Assembly: GCF_039566955.1 (NCBI RefSeq) | Contig: NZ_CP154796.1 | Span: 5,952,001 to 6,016,000, forward strand | Direction of reading: 5' to 3' | From: Micromonospora sp. DSM 45708 | Lineage (GTDB): Bacteria > Actinomycetota > Actinomycetes > Mycobacteriales > Micromonosporaceae | Length of the DNA: 64,000 nt | Shown: piece by piece, positions 43,832 to 51,171 of the stretch | How positions within the stretch are numbered: the stretch's first letter is position 1 | How the letters are laid out: every line of letters starts with the position of its first letter | The notes under the pieces: model-generated | What the model was told of the DNA's origin: nothing | Seen by the model: only the letters and a program-made list of their open reading frames with translations | Databases searched by the model: none | Position numbers and translations under genes: made by a program

Positions 43832-44257
43832 ATGGGACAGTTGCGCACGTCGCCGCCGCCGCCACAGGCCACCGAGTTGGAGCGCTGGGTGCTCGCCACC
43901 CCTGCGGAGCTGCGGGAAGTGCGCGCCTTGCTGCGCGACGCGTTGAACCGGCACGGGCTGGTGCAGGGCGAGGACCTCGACGAGGTGCCGCACATGGTGC
44001 TGCTCGTCGTCACCGAGCTGGCCAGCAACGCGCTCCGGCACGGGCGACCCCCCACCATCGTCACGCTGCTGGCCACCGACGACTGCTTCCTGCTCGACGT
44101 GGCCGACCACGACGTCAGCTCGGTGCCGGAACTGTCCGACATCCACCCGCTCGACTCGGGCGGACGCGGGCTCTTCCTGGCCCAGTCGATCTCGCTCGAC
44201 GTCGGCTGGTACGCCACCGGGGAGACCAAGAACATCTGGGCCTCGTTCTCCCGGTAG
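43832..44257 (+). CDS. RsbW-like anti-sigma regulatory ATPase
   Basis: A 141-residue HATPase_c protein of the serine-kinase/anti-sigma family. The N box is VVTELASNALRHGRPP and the G2-type region is DSGGRGLFLAQSIS; the fold is complete. Such proteins bind sigma factors or phosphorylate STAS antagonists. The STAS protein at 41121 is a possible partner, although the genes are not adjacent. It may alternatively be one of the many stand-alone copies in actinomycetes. Confidence 0.88.
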   Translation: MGQLRTSPPPPQATELERWVLATPAELREVRALLRDALNRHGLVQGEDLDEVPHMVLLVVTELASNALRHGRPPTIVTLLATDDCFLLDVADHDVSSVPELSDIHPLDSGGRGLFLAQSISLDVGWYATGETKNIWASFSR

Positions 44258-44260
44258 CGC

Positions 44261-45238
44261 TCAGAAACCGGAGACCGGGTGCGGGACGTACGGCGCCTCC
44301 AGCTCCGCCACCTCGGCGTCGGTCAACTCCAGCTCCAGCGCGGCGACCGCGTCGGTCAGGTGGTGCGGCTTCGTGGCGCCGACGATCGGCGCGGTCACCG
44401 CCGGGTGACGCGCCACCCAGGCCAACGCCACCTGCGCACGCGGCACCCCCCGCTGCGCGGCGACCCGGCCCACCGCGTCGACCACCGCCCGGTCGTGCTC
44501 CTCGGTGCGCGCGTAGAGCTTGCGGCCGAACTCGTCGGTGTCCGCCCGCGCGGTCCGCTCCCCCGGGTCGCGGGTCAGCAGGCCACGGGCCAGCGGGCTC
44601 CACGGGATCACCGCGACGCCTTCGTCGAGGCAGAGCGGCAGCATCTCCCGCTCCTCCTCCCGGTAGAGCAGGTTGTAGTGGTTCTGCATGGAGACGAACC
44701 GGGTCCAGCCGTGCCGCTCGGCGGCCCAGAGCGCCTTGGCGAACTGCCACGCGTACATCGACGAGGCGCCGAGGTAGCGGACCTTGCCGGCCCGGACCAG
44801 GTCGTGCAGCGCCTCCAGCGTCTCCTCGATCGGCGTGACCGGGTCGAGTCGGTGGATCTGGTAGAGGTCGACGTAGTCGGTGCCGAGCCGGCGCAGGCTC
44901 GCGTCGATCTCGCTCATGATGTGCTTGCGGGACAGGCCGCCCCGGTTCGGTCCCGACCCCATCCGGCCATGGACCTTCGTCGCGATCACCACGTCGTCGC
45001 GGTCGGCGAAGTCCTTCAGCGCCCGGCCGACGATCTCCTCGCTGGTGCCGTCGGAGTAGACGTTGGCGGTGTCGAAGAAGTTCACCCCCAGCTCCAGCGC
45101 CTGCTTGATGAAGGGCCGGGCGTCGTCCTCCGGCAGCGACCACGGGTGGGTGCCCCGCCCCGGCTCGCCGTAGCTCATGCAACCCAGGCAGAGCCGGGAC
45201 ACCTGAAGGCCGGTGGAGCCGAACGTCACGTAATCCAT
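44261..45238 (-). CDS. Aldo/keto reductase
   Basis: A 325-residue NADPH-dependent (alpha/beta)8 oxidoreductase. Catalytic residues are seen in FFDTANVYSDGTSE (Asp, Tyr), in IATKVHG (Lys) and in YQIHRLDP (His). LGCMSYGEPG at the N-terminus places it in the AKR group related to YajO/IolS proteins. ATG at 45238 is chosen because MDYVTFGSTG matches the family start and GGTGAG lies 9 nt upstream; an ATG three codons earlier (45247) is equally possible. Substrate unknown. Confidence 0.92.
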   Translation of the reverse strand: MDYVTFGSTGLQVSRLCLGCMSYGEPGRGTHPWSLPEDDARPFIKQALELGVNFFDTANVYSDGTSEEIVGRALKDFADRDDVVIATKVHGRMGSGPNRGGLSRKHIMSEIDASLRRLGTDYVDLYQIHRLDPVTPIEETLEALHDLVRAGKVRYLGASSMYAWQFAKALWAAERHGWTRFVSMQNHYNLLYREEEREMLPLCLDEGVAVIPWSPLARGLLTRDPGERTARADTDEFGRKLYARTEEHDRAVVDAVGRVAAQRGVPRAQVALAWVARHPAVTAPIVGATKPHHLTDAVAALELELTDAEVAELEAPYVPHPVSGF

Positions 45239-45413
45239 GCGGTCCATCTCACCACCGCCGTGCGGGGTGCGCAGTCCCGACGACTGCCCACGTCGAGCCG
45301 GCGGTCCTCGGCCAGCGGGTCGGCGAGGAGACCGGACAGGGCGCGGTCGTCCTCGACCGGCAGCGGGCGGGGGCCTCTCCACCCGGCCCGCAGTCACCCG
45401 GCGGGTCGGCCGG

Positions 45414-46271
45414 TCAGTGGTCCCCGGCCGGGATCGGGTCGTCGTACTGGCCGGACGGGCCGGCGAGCGGCTCGCCACCCACCAGCGGCCACGCGTTCGG
45501 CGCGCAGCCGTGCAGGCCGAGCGTCTGCTGCACCATCACCGGCGCCGGGCCGCCGGCCCGGGGGCAGCGCTCGTGCCCGTGGCCGAGCCGGTGACCCACC
45601 TCGTGGTTGAGCAGATACTGCCGGTAGAGGTCCAGGTCGGGGACGTGCGGCACCCCGTACACCCAGCGGGCCACGTTGATCACGACCCGGTCGCCGTTGC
45701 GGCAGGAGGTGTAGCGGTCGGTCGGGTCGCCGCACAGCTCGCCCCGGGTCACCGGCGTGGTCAGCAGCACGGTGAAGTCGGCCGGCCCGTCCCGGCCCAC
45801 CCGTTGCAGCCGCCACCGGCCGTCACCGGTCCAGCCGCGCGGGTCGGCGAGCGTCGCCGCGACCTCCCGGGCGAAGCGCTCCACGTCCACGTTGCGGATG
45901 CCGTTCTCGACCGCGACCCGGTAGCGCAGCAGCGCGCCGCCGCGCCCGGCGACCGCGCCGGTGGTGTCGGCGGTGCGGAACCCGCCGCCGCCCCGGGCCG
46001 GAAAGCCGATGCCGGGCGGCACCCGGCCGGCCGCCGGCACCGGCGACGGGGCGGCCTTCGCCGGGGCGGTCGCCGCCGGCGGGCGCGCGGAGGGCACCGC
46101 CGACGGTCCCGTCCGGTCCACACCGACCGAGGCCAGCAGCTCCGGGTGGCGTCGCACCGCGTACCCGCCGCCCGCCGTGAGGCAGGTCACGACGAGCACC
46201 GCCGCCAGCGCGCGGAGGCCGGCCCGCGACCGTCGTCGGCGGCGGTGCACGCCCCGGTCCTGCCCGCCCAC
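45414..46271 (-). CDS. DUF3152 secreted/membrane-anchored zincin-like protein
   Basis: A 285-residue protein. Arg-rich start, one transmembrane or signal segment (~18-38, LRALAAVLVVTCLTAGGGYA), a Pro/Ala-rich linker, and a DUF3152 domain (~105-280). The domain contains NHEVGHRLGHGHERC, a full metzincin-type HExxHxxGxxH zinc site, and four cysteines likely to form disulfides outside the cell. The family is taken to be a metalloprotease-like group, but its substrate is unknown. GTG/ATG choice at 46271 gives a sensible basic N-terminus. Confidence 0.87.
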   Translation of the reverse strand: MGGQDRGVHRRRRRSRAGLRALAAVLVVTCLTAGGGYAVRRHPELLASVGVDRTGPSAVPSARPPAATAPAKAAPSPVPAAGRVPPGIGFPARGGGGFRTADTTGAVAGRGGALLRYRVAVENGIRNVDVERFAREVAATLADPRGWTGDGRWRLQRVGRDGPADFTVLLTTPVTRGELCGDPTDRYTSCRNGDRVVINVARWVYGVPHVPDLDLYRQYLLNHEVGHRLGHGHERCPRAGGPAPVMVQQTLGLHGCAPNAWPLVGGEPLAGPSGQYDDPIPAGDH

Positions 46272-46409
46272 GTCGCTCTCCGTCCGTCGCCCGCCCGCGC
46301 TCCGGGCAGGAGTACGGATACCAGGCCCGGACGGTTGAACGGAGGAGCCGGGTACCGTCAGTGCCGGGGTGGACGACCTGCCGCCTGTCGGATTCCAGGG
46401 GAGCCACCC

Positions 46410-47609
46410 GTGTCACCAGCCGAGACGCTGCTCGACGACGCCCTCGCGGCGGCACGCGGCACCGACGTACGCGCCGCCGAGCGCGCCCTCGACCGGCTGG
46501 TGGTGGGCGACGGCGCGGCGGTGGACGCGGCGCTGCTCGCCCGCCTCACCCGCGCCGTGGGGCGGCTCTGGCCGCGCGGCTGGCAACCGGTCGACCTGGA
46601 CCGGCTCGCCACCCGCCGGCTGACCGCGCGCGGTGCCCGGCTGCTGCGCGACACGCTGGCCGCCCAGCGCCGCGCGCTCCCCGGACCGGTGCCGGCCTGG
46701 TTCGACGAGCAGCTCACCGAGCTGGACGCCCGCTGGGACGCCGACGCGGGTTGGCTGGACCGCCGCGCCGACGGCGACCGGATCACCGCGCTGCGGGACG
46801 CGGTCGACGCGCTCGTGCTGGTCGAGACGCTGCCGCCGATCGCGTTGCTCCGCCCGCCGCCCGGCGCCGCCGCCGTCCCGCTGGCCGCCGTGCCGGCCAC
46901 CGGTTCCCGGATGCTCGACCGGGTACGCGCGCTGCTGGCCAAGGCCGAGTCGACCGGTTACCCGGCCGAGGCGGAGGCGTTCACCGCGAAGGCGCAGGAG
47001 CTGATGGCCCGGCACAGCATCGACGCGGCGCTGCTCGACGCCACCGCCGAGCGGCCCGACCAGCCGGGCGGGATGCGCCTCGGCACCGACGCCCCGTACG
47101 CGGCGGCGAAGGCGCTGCTGATCCAGGAGGTGGCGGCGGCGAACCGCTGCGAGTCGGTCTGGTCCGACGACCTGGGCTTCGCCACCGTGCTCGGGTTCCC
47201 GGCCGACCTGGCCGCGGTCGAGCTGCTGCACACGTCGCTGCTGGTGCAGGCCACCGCCGCGATGCTGCGCGGTCGCCACGACCGCAGCGGGCGCGGCAAG
47301 GGCGGTGGCCGGCGCACCAAGGGCTACGACGAGTCGTTCCTCAACGCGTTCGCGCTGCGGATCGGGGAGCGGCTGCGGGCGGCCAGCACGGCGGCGGCCG
47401 AGGAACACGCCGACGACCGACTGCTGCCGGTGCTGGCGGCCCGGTCGGACGCCGTCCGGGAACGCGCCGACACGCTCTTTCCCGGCACCGTCCGGCACCG
47501 GCTCCAGGTGCGTGACACGGAGGGGTGGAGTTCCGGCACCACCGCCGCCGACCGCGCCTCCCTCGACGCCGGCCGCCCCGCACCCCGCCCCCTACGCGGC
47601 CCACGCTGA
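46410..47609 (+). CDS. DUF2786-domain protein
   Basis: A 399-residue cytoplasmic protein. The DUF2786 motif is RVRALLAKAESTGYPAEAEA, then FTAKAQELMARHSID (about 172-210). The N-terminal half is Arg/Leu/Ala-rich and helical. A basic Gly-rich segment, RSGRGKGGGRRTKG, near 300 could contact nucleic acid. DUF2786 has no established function. GTG at 46410 follows GGGGAG; the open frame runs much further upstream but without coding character. Confidence 0.85.
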   Translation: MSPAETLLDDALAAARGTDVRAAERALDRLVVGDGAAVDAALLARLTRAVGRLWPRGWQPVDLDRLATRRLTARGARLLRDTLAAQRRALPGPVPAWFDEQLTELDARWDADAGWLDRRADGDRITALRDAVDALVLVETLPPIALLRPPPGAAAVPLAAVPATGSRMLDRVRALLAKAESTGYPAEAEAFTAKAQELMARHSIDAALLDATAERPDQPGGMRLGTDAPYAAAKALLIQEVAAANRCESVWSDDLGFATVLGFPADLAAVELLHTSLLVQATAAMLRGRHDRSGRGKGGGRRTKGYDESFLNAFALRIGERLRAASTAAAEEHADDRLLPVLAARSDAVRERADTLFPGTVRHRLQVRDTEGWSSGTTAADRASLDAGRPAPRPLRGPR

Positions 47610-47652
47610 CCGTCTTCCCGCGCGACGCGAGGCCTGCGCGCCCCTGCCCCGG

Positions 47653-47709
47653 CGATCATGAAGTTGGCGGTAGGCGTGGTCCGTTTTTTCACCGTCAACC
47701 TCATGATCG
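47653..47709. repeat. 57-bp imperfect palindromic element (REP-like)
   Basis: Two 19-nt arms, starting CGATCATGAAGTTGGCGGT and ending ACCGTCAACCTCATGATCG, pair with only two G-T type mismatches around a 19-nt loop containing TTTTTT. It lies downstream of the DUF2786 gene. The second element at 55050 has a similar plan, suggesting a dispersed intergenic family. Confidence 0.65.
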
Positions 47710-47733
47710 GCCTCGGACGGGCACGTGCTCCGT

Positions 47734-47937
47734 TCATTGCTTCTGCAACCTGATCGATGCGTAGTGTGCGAACCGCTCCACCGCCCAATCGAGCTGAGCG
47801 CAGGCGTGCCAGTCCCGGCACTGAAGGCAGCCACGCCGTGGCCGGCCGGCGGTGGGCGGCCAGTGAGCTTCGATGATGCGATGCGCCTCGAAGACCTCCC
47901 GCGCCTCCGAGGCCGCACCTGGCTCGTCGATCGGCAT
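47734..47937 (-). CDS. Small Cys-containing hypothetical protein
   Basis: A 67-residue protein with RRGCLQCRDWHACAQLDWAV: three cysteines in a C-x2-C-x5-C arrangement that could bind metal. Small proteins of this kind, acidic N-terminal half then CxxCxxWxxC and a hydrophobic tail, are common next to regulators in Streptomyces and Micromonospora and are usually unnamed. ATG at 47937 has GGGAGGG 9 nt upstream. It is divergent from the small GntR regulator across a repeat-rich 253-nt region. Confidence 0.7.
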   Translation of the reverse strand: MPIDEPGAASEAREVFEAHRIIEAHWPPTAGRPRRGCLQCRDWHACAQLDWAVERFAHYASIRLQKQ

Positions 47938-48037
47938 GGTGGACCGCCCTCCCGAAACGACCGCGAGTAGACCGCCGTGGGGGGCAGAGTCCCTGCGTCG
48001 TGCTCCCCCACAGCGGGGACGGCCGGAAACCGGGAGT

Positions 48038-48182
48038 GCTGAAGTCCAGGAGTAGCCGACCGCTATCTCACTGTATCCACTGTCTCAGTGTAGTCAAGTT
48101 CTCACTGTCTCCACATTGCCGGGTTCTTCGCTTGTCTCGGCCAGTCCGGGCTGGAAGCATGATCTCCGCTGAAGTCCAGGAG
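48038..48182 (+). repeat. Duplicated 15-bp leader sequence of the GntR gene
   Basis: GCTGAAGTCCAGGAG occurs at 48038-48052 and again at 48168-48182, each followed by CCGACC after 2-3 bases. The second copy provides the AGGAG ribosome-binding site of the GntR gene; the first lacks a following start codon. The copies are 130 bp apart and flank the operator-like repeats. Confidence 0.75.
48066..48114. promoter_or_regulatory. Putative operator: 15-bp direct repeats around a small palindrome
   Basis: TCTCACTGT-A/C-TCCAC occurs at 48066-48080 and 48100-48114, 34 bp apart (about three helical turns). Between and overlapping them lies the palindrome CACTGTCTCAGTG (48078-48090). The array sits in the divergent promoter region of the GntR gene and is the obvious candidate for its autoregulatory site. 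Confidence 0.5.
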
Positions 48183-48190
48183 AACCGACC

Positions 48191-48415
48191 ATGCCGACCA
48201 GGCCACCGCACTACCGGCGCGTCGCCGATGACATCGAGGCCAAGATTCGTGCCGGCGACTACGCGCCAGGGCAACAACTTCCCTCGGTTTCCGAGATCGG
48301 TGAGCGGTACAACGTCGCCCGTTCGACGGCCTATCGGGCGGTGAAGGAACTGCACGCCCGAAACCTGATCTACGGCCAGCAGGGTCAGGGCGTTTTCGTC
48401 GCCGAGCCCGAATAA
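48191..48415 (+). CDS. Minimal GntR-type winged-helix regulator
   Basis: A 74-residue protein that is just the GntR DNA-binding domain: YRRVADDIEAKIRAGDYAPG, then QLPSVSEIGERYNVARSTAY and the wing GQQGQGVFVAEP. There is no effector domain, so activity must depend on DNA binding alone or on a partner. AGGAG lies 7 nt before the ATG, inside a repeated leader segment. Many such short GntR proteins in actinomycetes accompany mobile or accessory functions. Confidence 0.9.
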   Translation: MPTRPPHYRRVADDIEAKIRAGDYAPGQQLPSVSEIGERYNVARSTAYRAVKELHARNLIYGQQGQGVFVAEPE

Positions 48416-48507
48416 CTTCCTACCCCTCCCCATGTCGGATCGGGCCGGCCGGCTCCGACCCGTCTGCGAGGCGCCACCGACGGTGGCCCGTACCCGAGGA
48501 GTGGACC

Positions 48508-48876
48508 GTGAAGTACATGCTGCTGATCTGGAACCGGCCCGGCTTCGCCGACGAGCTGACCGAGGCGGAGCGCACCGCGATCTTCGGCGAGGTCGACGAG
48601 ATCATGAAGGAGCTGACCGAGTCCGGTGAGCTGGTCGGCGGGGAGGCGCTGGCCGACCCGTCGCAGACCCGGACCGTACGCCCCGCGGGCGGCGGCACGG
48701 AGATCACCGACGGGCCGTTCGTGGAGAGCAAGGAGCAGTTCGCCGGCTACCTGACGGTCGACTGCGAGACGCCGGAGCGGGCCGCCGAGATCGCCGCGTC
48801 CTGGCCGGACGTGCGGCACGGCTTCGGTGTGCTGGAGGTGCGCGCGGTGATGGAGCAAGCCGGGACGGAGATGTGA
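48508..48876 (+). CDS. YCII/DGPF-domain protein
   Basis: A 122-residue small protein of the YciI-related family. The signature TDGPFVESKEQFAGYL contains the DGPF motif that names the group typically encoded beside ECF42 sigma factors. The family fold is a ferredoxin-like alpha/beta barrel; no enzymatic role is established. GTG at 48508 gives VKYMLLIW, and GAGGAG lies 7 nt upstream. The stop overlaps the sigma-factor GTG (GTGA), showing coupling. Confidence 0.93.
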   Translation: MKYMLLIWNRPGFADELTEAERTAIFGEVDEIMKELTESGELVGGEALADPSQTRTVRPAGGGTEITDGPFVESKEQFAGYLTVDCETPERAAEIAASWPDVRHGFGVLEVRAVMEQAGTEM

Positions 48877-50117
48877 CGTCCCCGGCGGTCGAGGACCTGC
48901 TGCGGACACTCGCGCCGCAGGTCCTCGGCGTGCTCGTCCGCCGGCACGGCCAGTTCTACGCCTGCGAGGACGCCGTCCAGGAGGCGCTGCTCGCCGCCGC
49001 CACCCAGTGGCCGGCGCAGGGCGTGCCGGAGCACCCCCGCGCCTGGCTGGTCACCGTGGCCACCCGCCGGCTCACCGACGAGTGGCGCAGCGAGCACGCC
49101 CGCCGGGCCCGCGAGGTCGCGGTGGCGGTCCGGCAGCCGGCGTACGCGGCGGTCGCCCCGCCCGCCGACGAGGAGCCGCCGAGCCGGGACGACACGCTGC
49201 GGCTGCTGTTCCTCTGCTGCCATCCGGCGCTGCCGGTCAGCGCCCAGGTGGCGCTCACGCTGCGGGCGGTGGGCGGGTTGAGCACCGCCGAGATCGCACG
49301 GGCGTACCTGGTGCCGGAGGCCACCATGAGCCAGCGGATCCGCCGCGCCAAGCAGCGGATCGAGGCGGCCGGGGCACGTTTCACGCTCCCGTCGGGAGCC
49401 GACCGGGACGAGCGGCTGGGCGCGGTGCTGCGCGTGCTCTACCTGGTCTTCAACGAGGGCTACACCGCGTCCAGCGGCGACACGCTGCACCGGGCCGAGC
49501 TGACCGGGGAGGCGATCCGGCTGGCCCGGGAGCTGCACCGGCTGCTGCCGGACCAGGGCGAGGTGGCCGGGCTGCTGGCGCTGATGCTGCTCACCGACGC
49601 GCACCGGGCCGCCCGGGTGGGACCGGACGGGGAGTTGGTGCCGCTGGCCGAGCAGGACCGCACCCGCTGGGACACCGCCGCCGTGGCGGAGGGGATCGCG
49701 CTGGTGACCGACGCGTTGACCTGGTCCGCGCCCGGCCCTTACCAGGTGCAGGCGGCCATCGCCGCGGTGCACGCGGAGGCGCCCACGGCCGCGACCACGG
49801 ACTGGCCGCAGATCGTGGCGCTCTACCGGGTGCTGGCCCGGATCGCGCCCAACCCGATGGTCACGCTCAACCAGGCGGTCGCGGTGGCCATGGTGGACGG
49901 GCCCCGGGCCGGCCTGGCGCTGCTCGCGCCGCTGCACGCCGACGACCGGACCGCCGGCCACCACCGCCTCGCCGCCGTCCGCGCCCACCTGCTCGAATTG
50001 GCCGGCGACCGGGCCGACGCCCGGGCCGCCTACCTGGCCGCCGCCCGGGCCACCACCAGCCTGCCCGAGCGGCGTTACCTGGAGGTACGCGCCGCGCGGC
50101 TGACCACCGGGCGATGA
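48873..50117 (+). CDS. ECF42-type RNA polymerase sigma factor with long C-terminal extension
   Basis: A 414-residue ECF sigma factor. Region 2 (~10-75: DAVQEALLAAATQWP, then HPRAWLVTVATRRLTDEW) and region 4 (~110-170: LSTAEIARAYLVPEATMSQR) are followed by ~240 residues of helical TPR-like repeats, as in the ECF42 group, where the extension is needed for activity and no anti-sigma factor is present. The neighbouring YCII/DGPF gene confirms the assignment. It is coupled on both sides by 4-nt overlaps. Confidence 0.94.
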   Translation: MTSPAVEDLLRTLAPQVLGVLVRRHGQFYACEDAVQEALLAAATQWPAQGVPEHPRAWLVTVATRRLTDEWRSEHARRAREVAVAVRQPAYAAVAPPADEEPPSRDDTLRLLFLCCHPALPVSAQVALTLRAVGGLSTAEIARAYLVPEATMSQRIRRAKQRIEAAGARFTLPSGADRDERLGAVLRVLYLVFNEGYTASSGDTLHRAELTGEAIRLARELHRLLPDQGEVAGLLALMLLTDAHRAARVGPDGELVPLAEQDRTRWDTAAVAEGIALVTDALTWSAPGPYQVQAAIAAVHAEAPTAATTDWPQIVALYRVLARIAPNPMVTLNQAVAVAMVDGPRAGLALLAPLHADDRTAGHHRLAAVRAHLLELAGDRADARAAYLAAARATTSLPERRYLEVRAARLTTGR

Positions 50118-50782
50118 GTTCCGCCGACCCGGCAGGTCCACCCCTCATGGGAGAGGTCACCAGTCAACTGTCGGTGTCGCTGGACGGGTACGTGGCCGCG
50201 CCGGACCAGAGCGTGCAGGATCCGCTCGGGCAGGGCGGCCTGCGGCTGCACGAGTGGGCGTTCGCCACCGAGAGTTGGCGCGCGCAGCACGCCCTGACCG
50301 GCGGGGAACGCACCGTCGACGCCGACGTGGTCGAGGAGATGACCGCCGGCATCGGGGCGTACGTGATGGGCCGGCGCATGTTCGGCGGCGGCGAGGGGCC
50401 GTGGGATCGGGCCTGGACCGGGTGGTGGGGTGCGGACCCGCCGTTCCGGACCCCGGTGTTCGTGCTGACCCACCACACCCGGGCGCCGCTGCTGATGGCC
50501 GGCGGCACGGAGTTCCACTTCGTCACCGACGGCGCCGAGGCGGCGCTGGAGCGGGCCCGGGCGGCGGCCGGCGACCGCGACGTCTGCGTGGCCGGTGGCG
50601 GCGGCACGGTACGCCGCTACCTGGCGGCGGGCCTGCTCGACTCGCTCTGGCTGCACATGGTGCCGATCGTGCTGGGCGGCGGCACGCCGCTCTTCGACGG
50701 GCCGCTGGACGTCACCTTGACGCCGGAGAAGGTGGTCGCCGGCCCCACCGTCACCCACATCCGCTACCGGGTGCCGCGCTGA
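50114..50782 (+). CDS. Dihydrofolate reductase-family (RibD C-terminal) protein
   Basis: A 222-residue protein of the DHFR/RibD-C superfamily. SLDGYVAAPDQS near residue 20, GAYVMGRRMF and VAGGGGTVRRYL mark the NADPH-binding fold, and VPIVLGGGTPLF is the late family motif. These stand-alone members are reductases of unknown substrate. ATG at 50114 overlaps the sigma-factor stop (ATGA); MGEVTSQ at 50147 is an alternative start. It is probably a target or partner of the ECF42 operon. Confidence 0.88.
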   Translation: MSSADPAGPPLMGEVTSQLSVSLDGYVAAPDQSVQDPLGQGGLRLHEWAFATESWRAQHALTGGERTVDADVVEEMTAGIGAYVMGRRMFGGGEGPWDRAWTGWWGADPPFRTPVFVLTHHTRAPLLMAGGTEFHFVTDGAEAALERARAAAGDRDVCVAGGGGTVRRYLAAGLLDSLWLHMVPIVLGGGTPLFDGPLDVTLTPEKVVAGPTVTHIRYRVPR

Positions 50783-50872
50783 CCCGGCGTCGGCTCAGAA
50801 CAACCGCCCCGGTGCCGGTGACCCCGGGTGAGCGACTGTGGACGGTCGGGTGTCCACTCCCCACGCAGCACG

Positions 50873-50898
50873 CCGGGCCGGCCCGAAGGCCGACCCGG
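50873..50898. terminator. Hairpin between convergent reductase and CsbD genes
   Basis: CCGGGCCGGCC and GGCCGACCCGG pair over 11 bp with one mismatch around a CGAA loop. It lies between the two convergent stops (50782 and 50918). Confidence 0.6.
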
Positions 50899-50917
50899 TG
50901 GGGTGTGCGAGCGTACG

Positions 50918-51091
50918 TCAGCTCTTGAAGGCGTCCTTGATCTTCTCGCCGGCCTGCTTGAGCTTGGCGCCGGCCTGGTCGTTGCGGCCCTCGGCCTCGA
51001 GGCGCTCGTTGTCCGTGGCCCGGCCGACGCCCTCCTTGACCTTGCCCGCGGTGTCCTGGGAAGCGTTGTCGATCTTGTCGTCGAGACCCAT
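50918..51091 (-). CDS. CsbD-family general stress protein
   Basis: A 57-residue highly charged, helical protein: MGLDDKIDNASQDTAGKVKE, GVGRATDNERLEAEG and a Lys-rich end. These are the KIDNA/GKxKEGxGxxT/ERLEAEG motifs of CsbD, which is induced by general stress and stationary phase in other bacteria. GGAGG precedes the ATG at 51091. Biochemical role unknown. Confidence 0.93.
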   Translation of the reverse strand: MGLDDKIDNASQDTAGKVKEGVGRATDNERLEAEGRNDQAGAKLKQAGEKIKDAFKS

Positions 51092-51171
51092 CGGAACCTC
51101 CAGCTCAGCGGTTGCTTGACGACAACGAGTTACCCACCCGGTCACCCGCCCAACCATGCGGGTGCCCGTCG

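Noticed and set aside
45237..47609. 790-codon plus-strand frame containing the DUF2786 protein
   Set aside because: The first ~390 codons are antisense to the DUF3152 gene and lack coding character. The real start is the GTG at 46410 with its ribosome-binding site.
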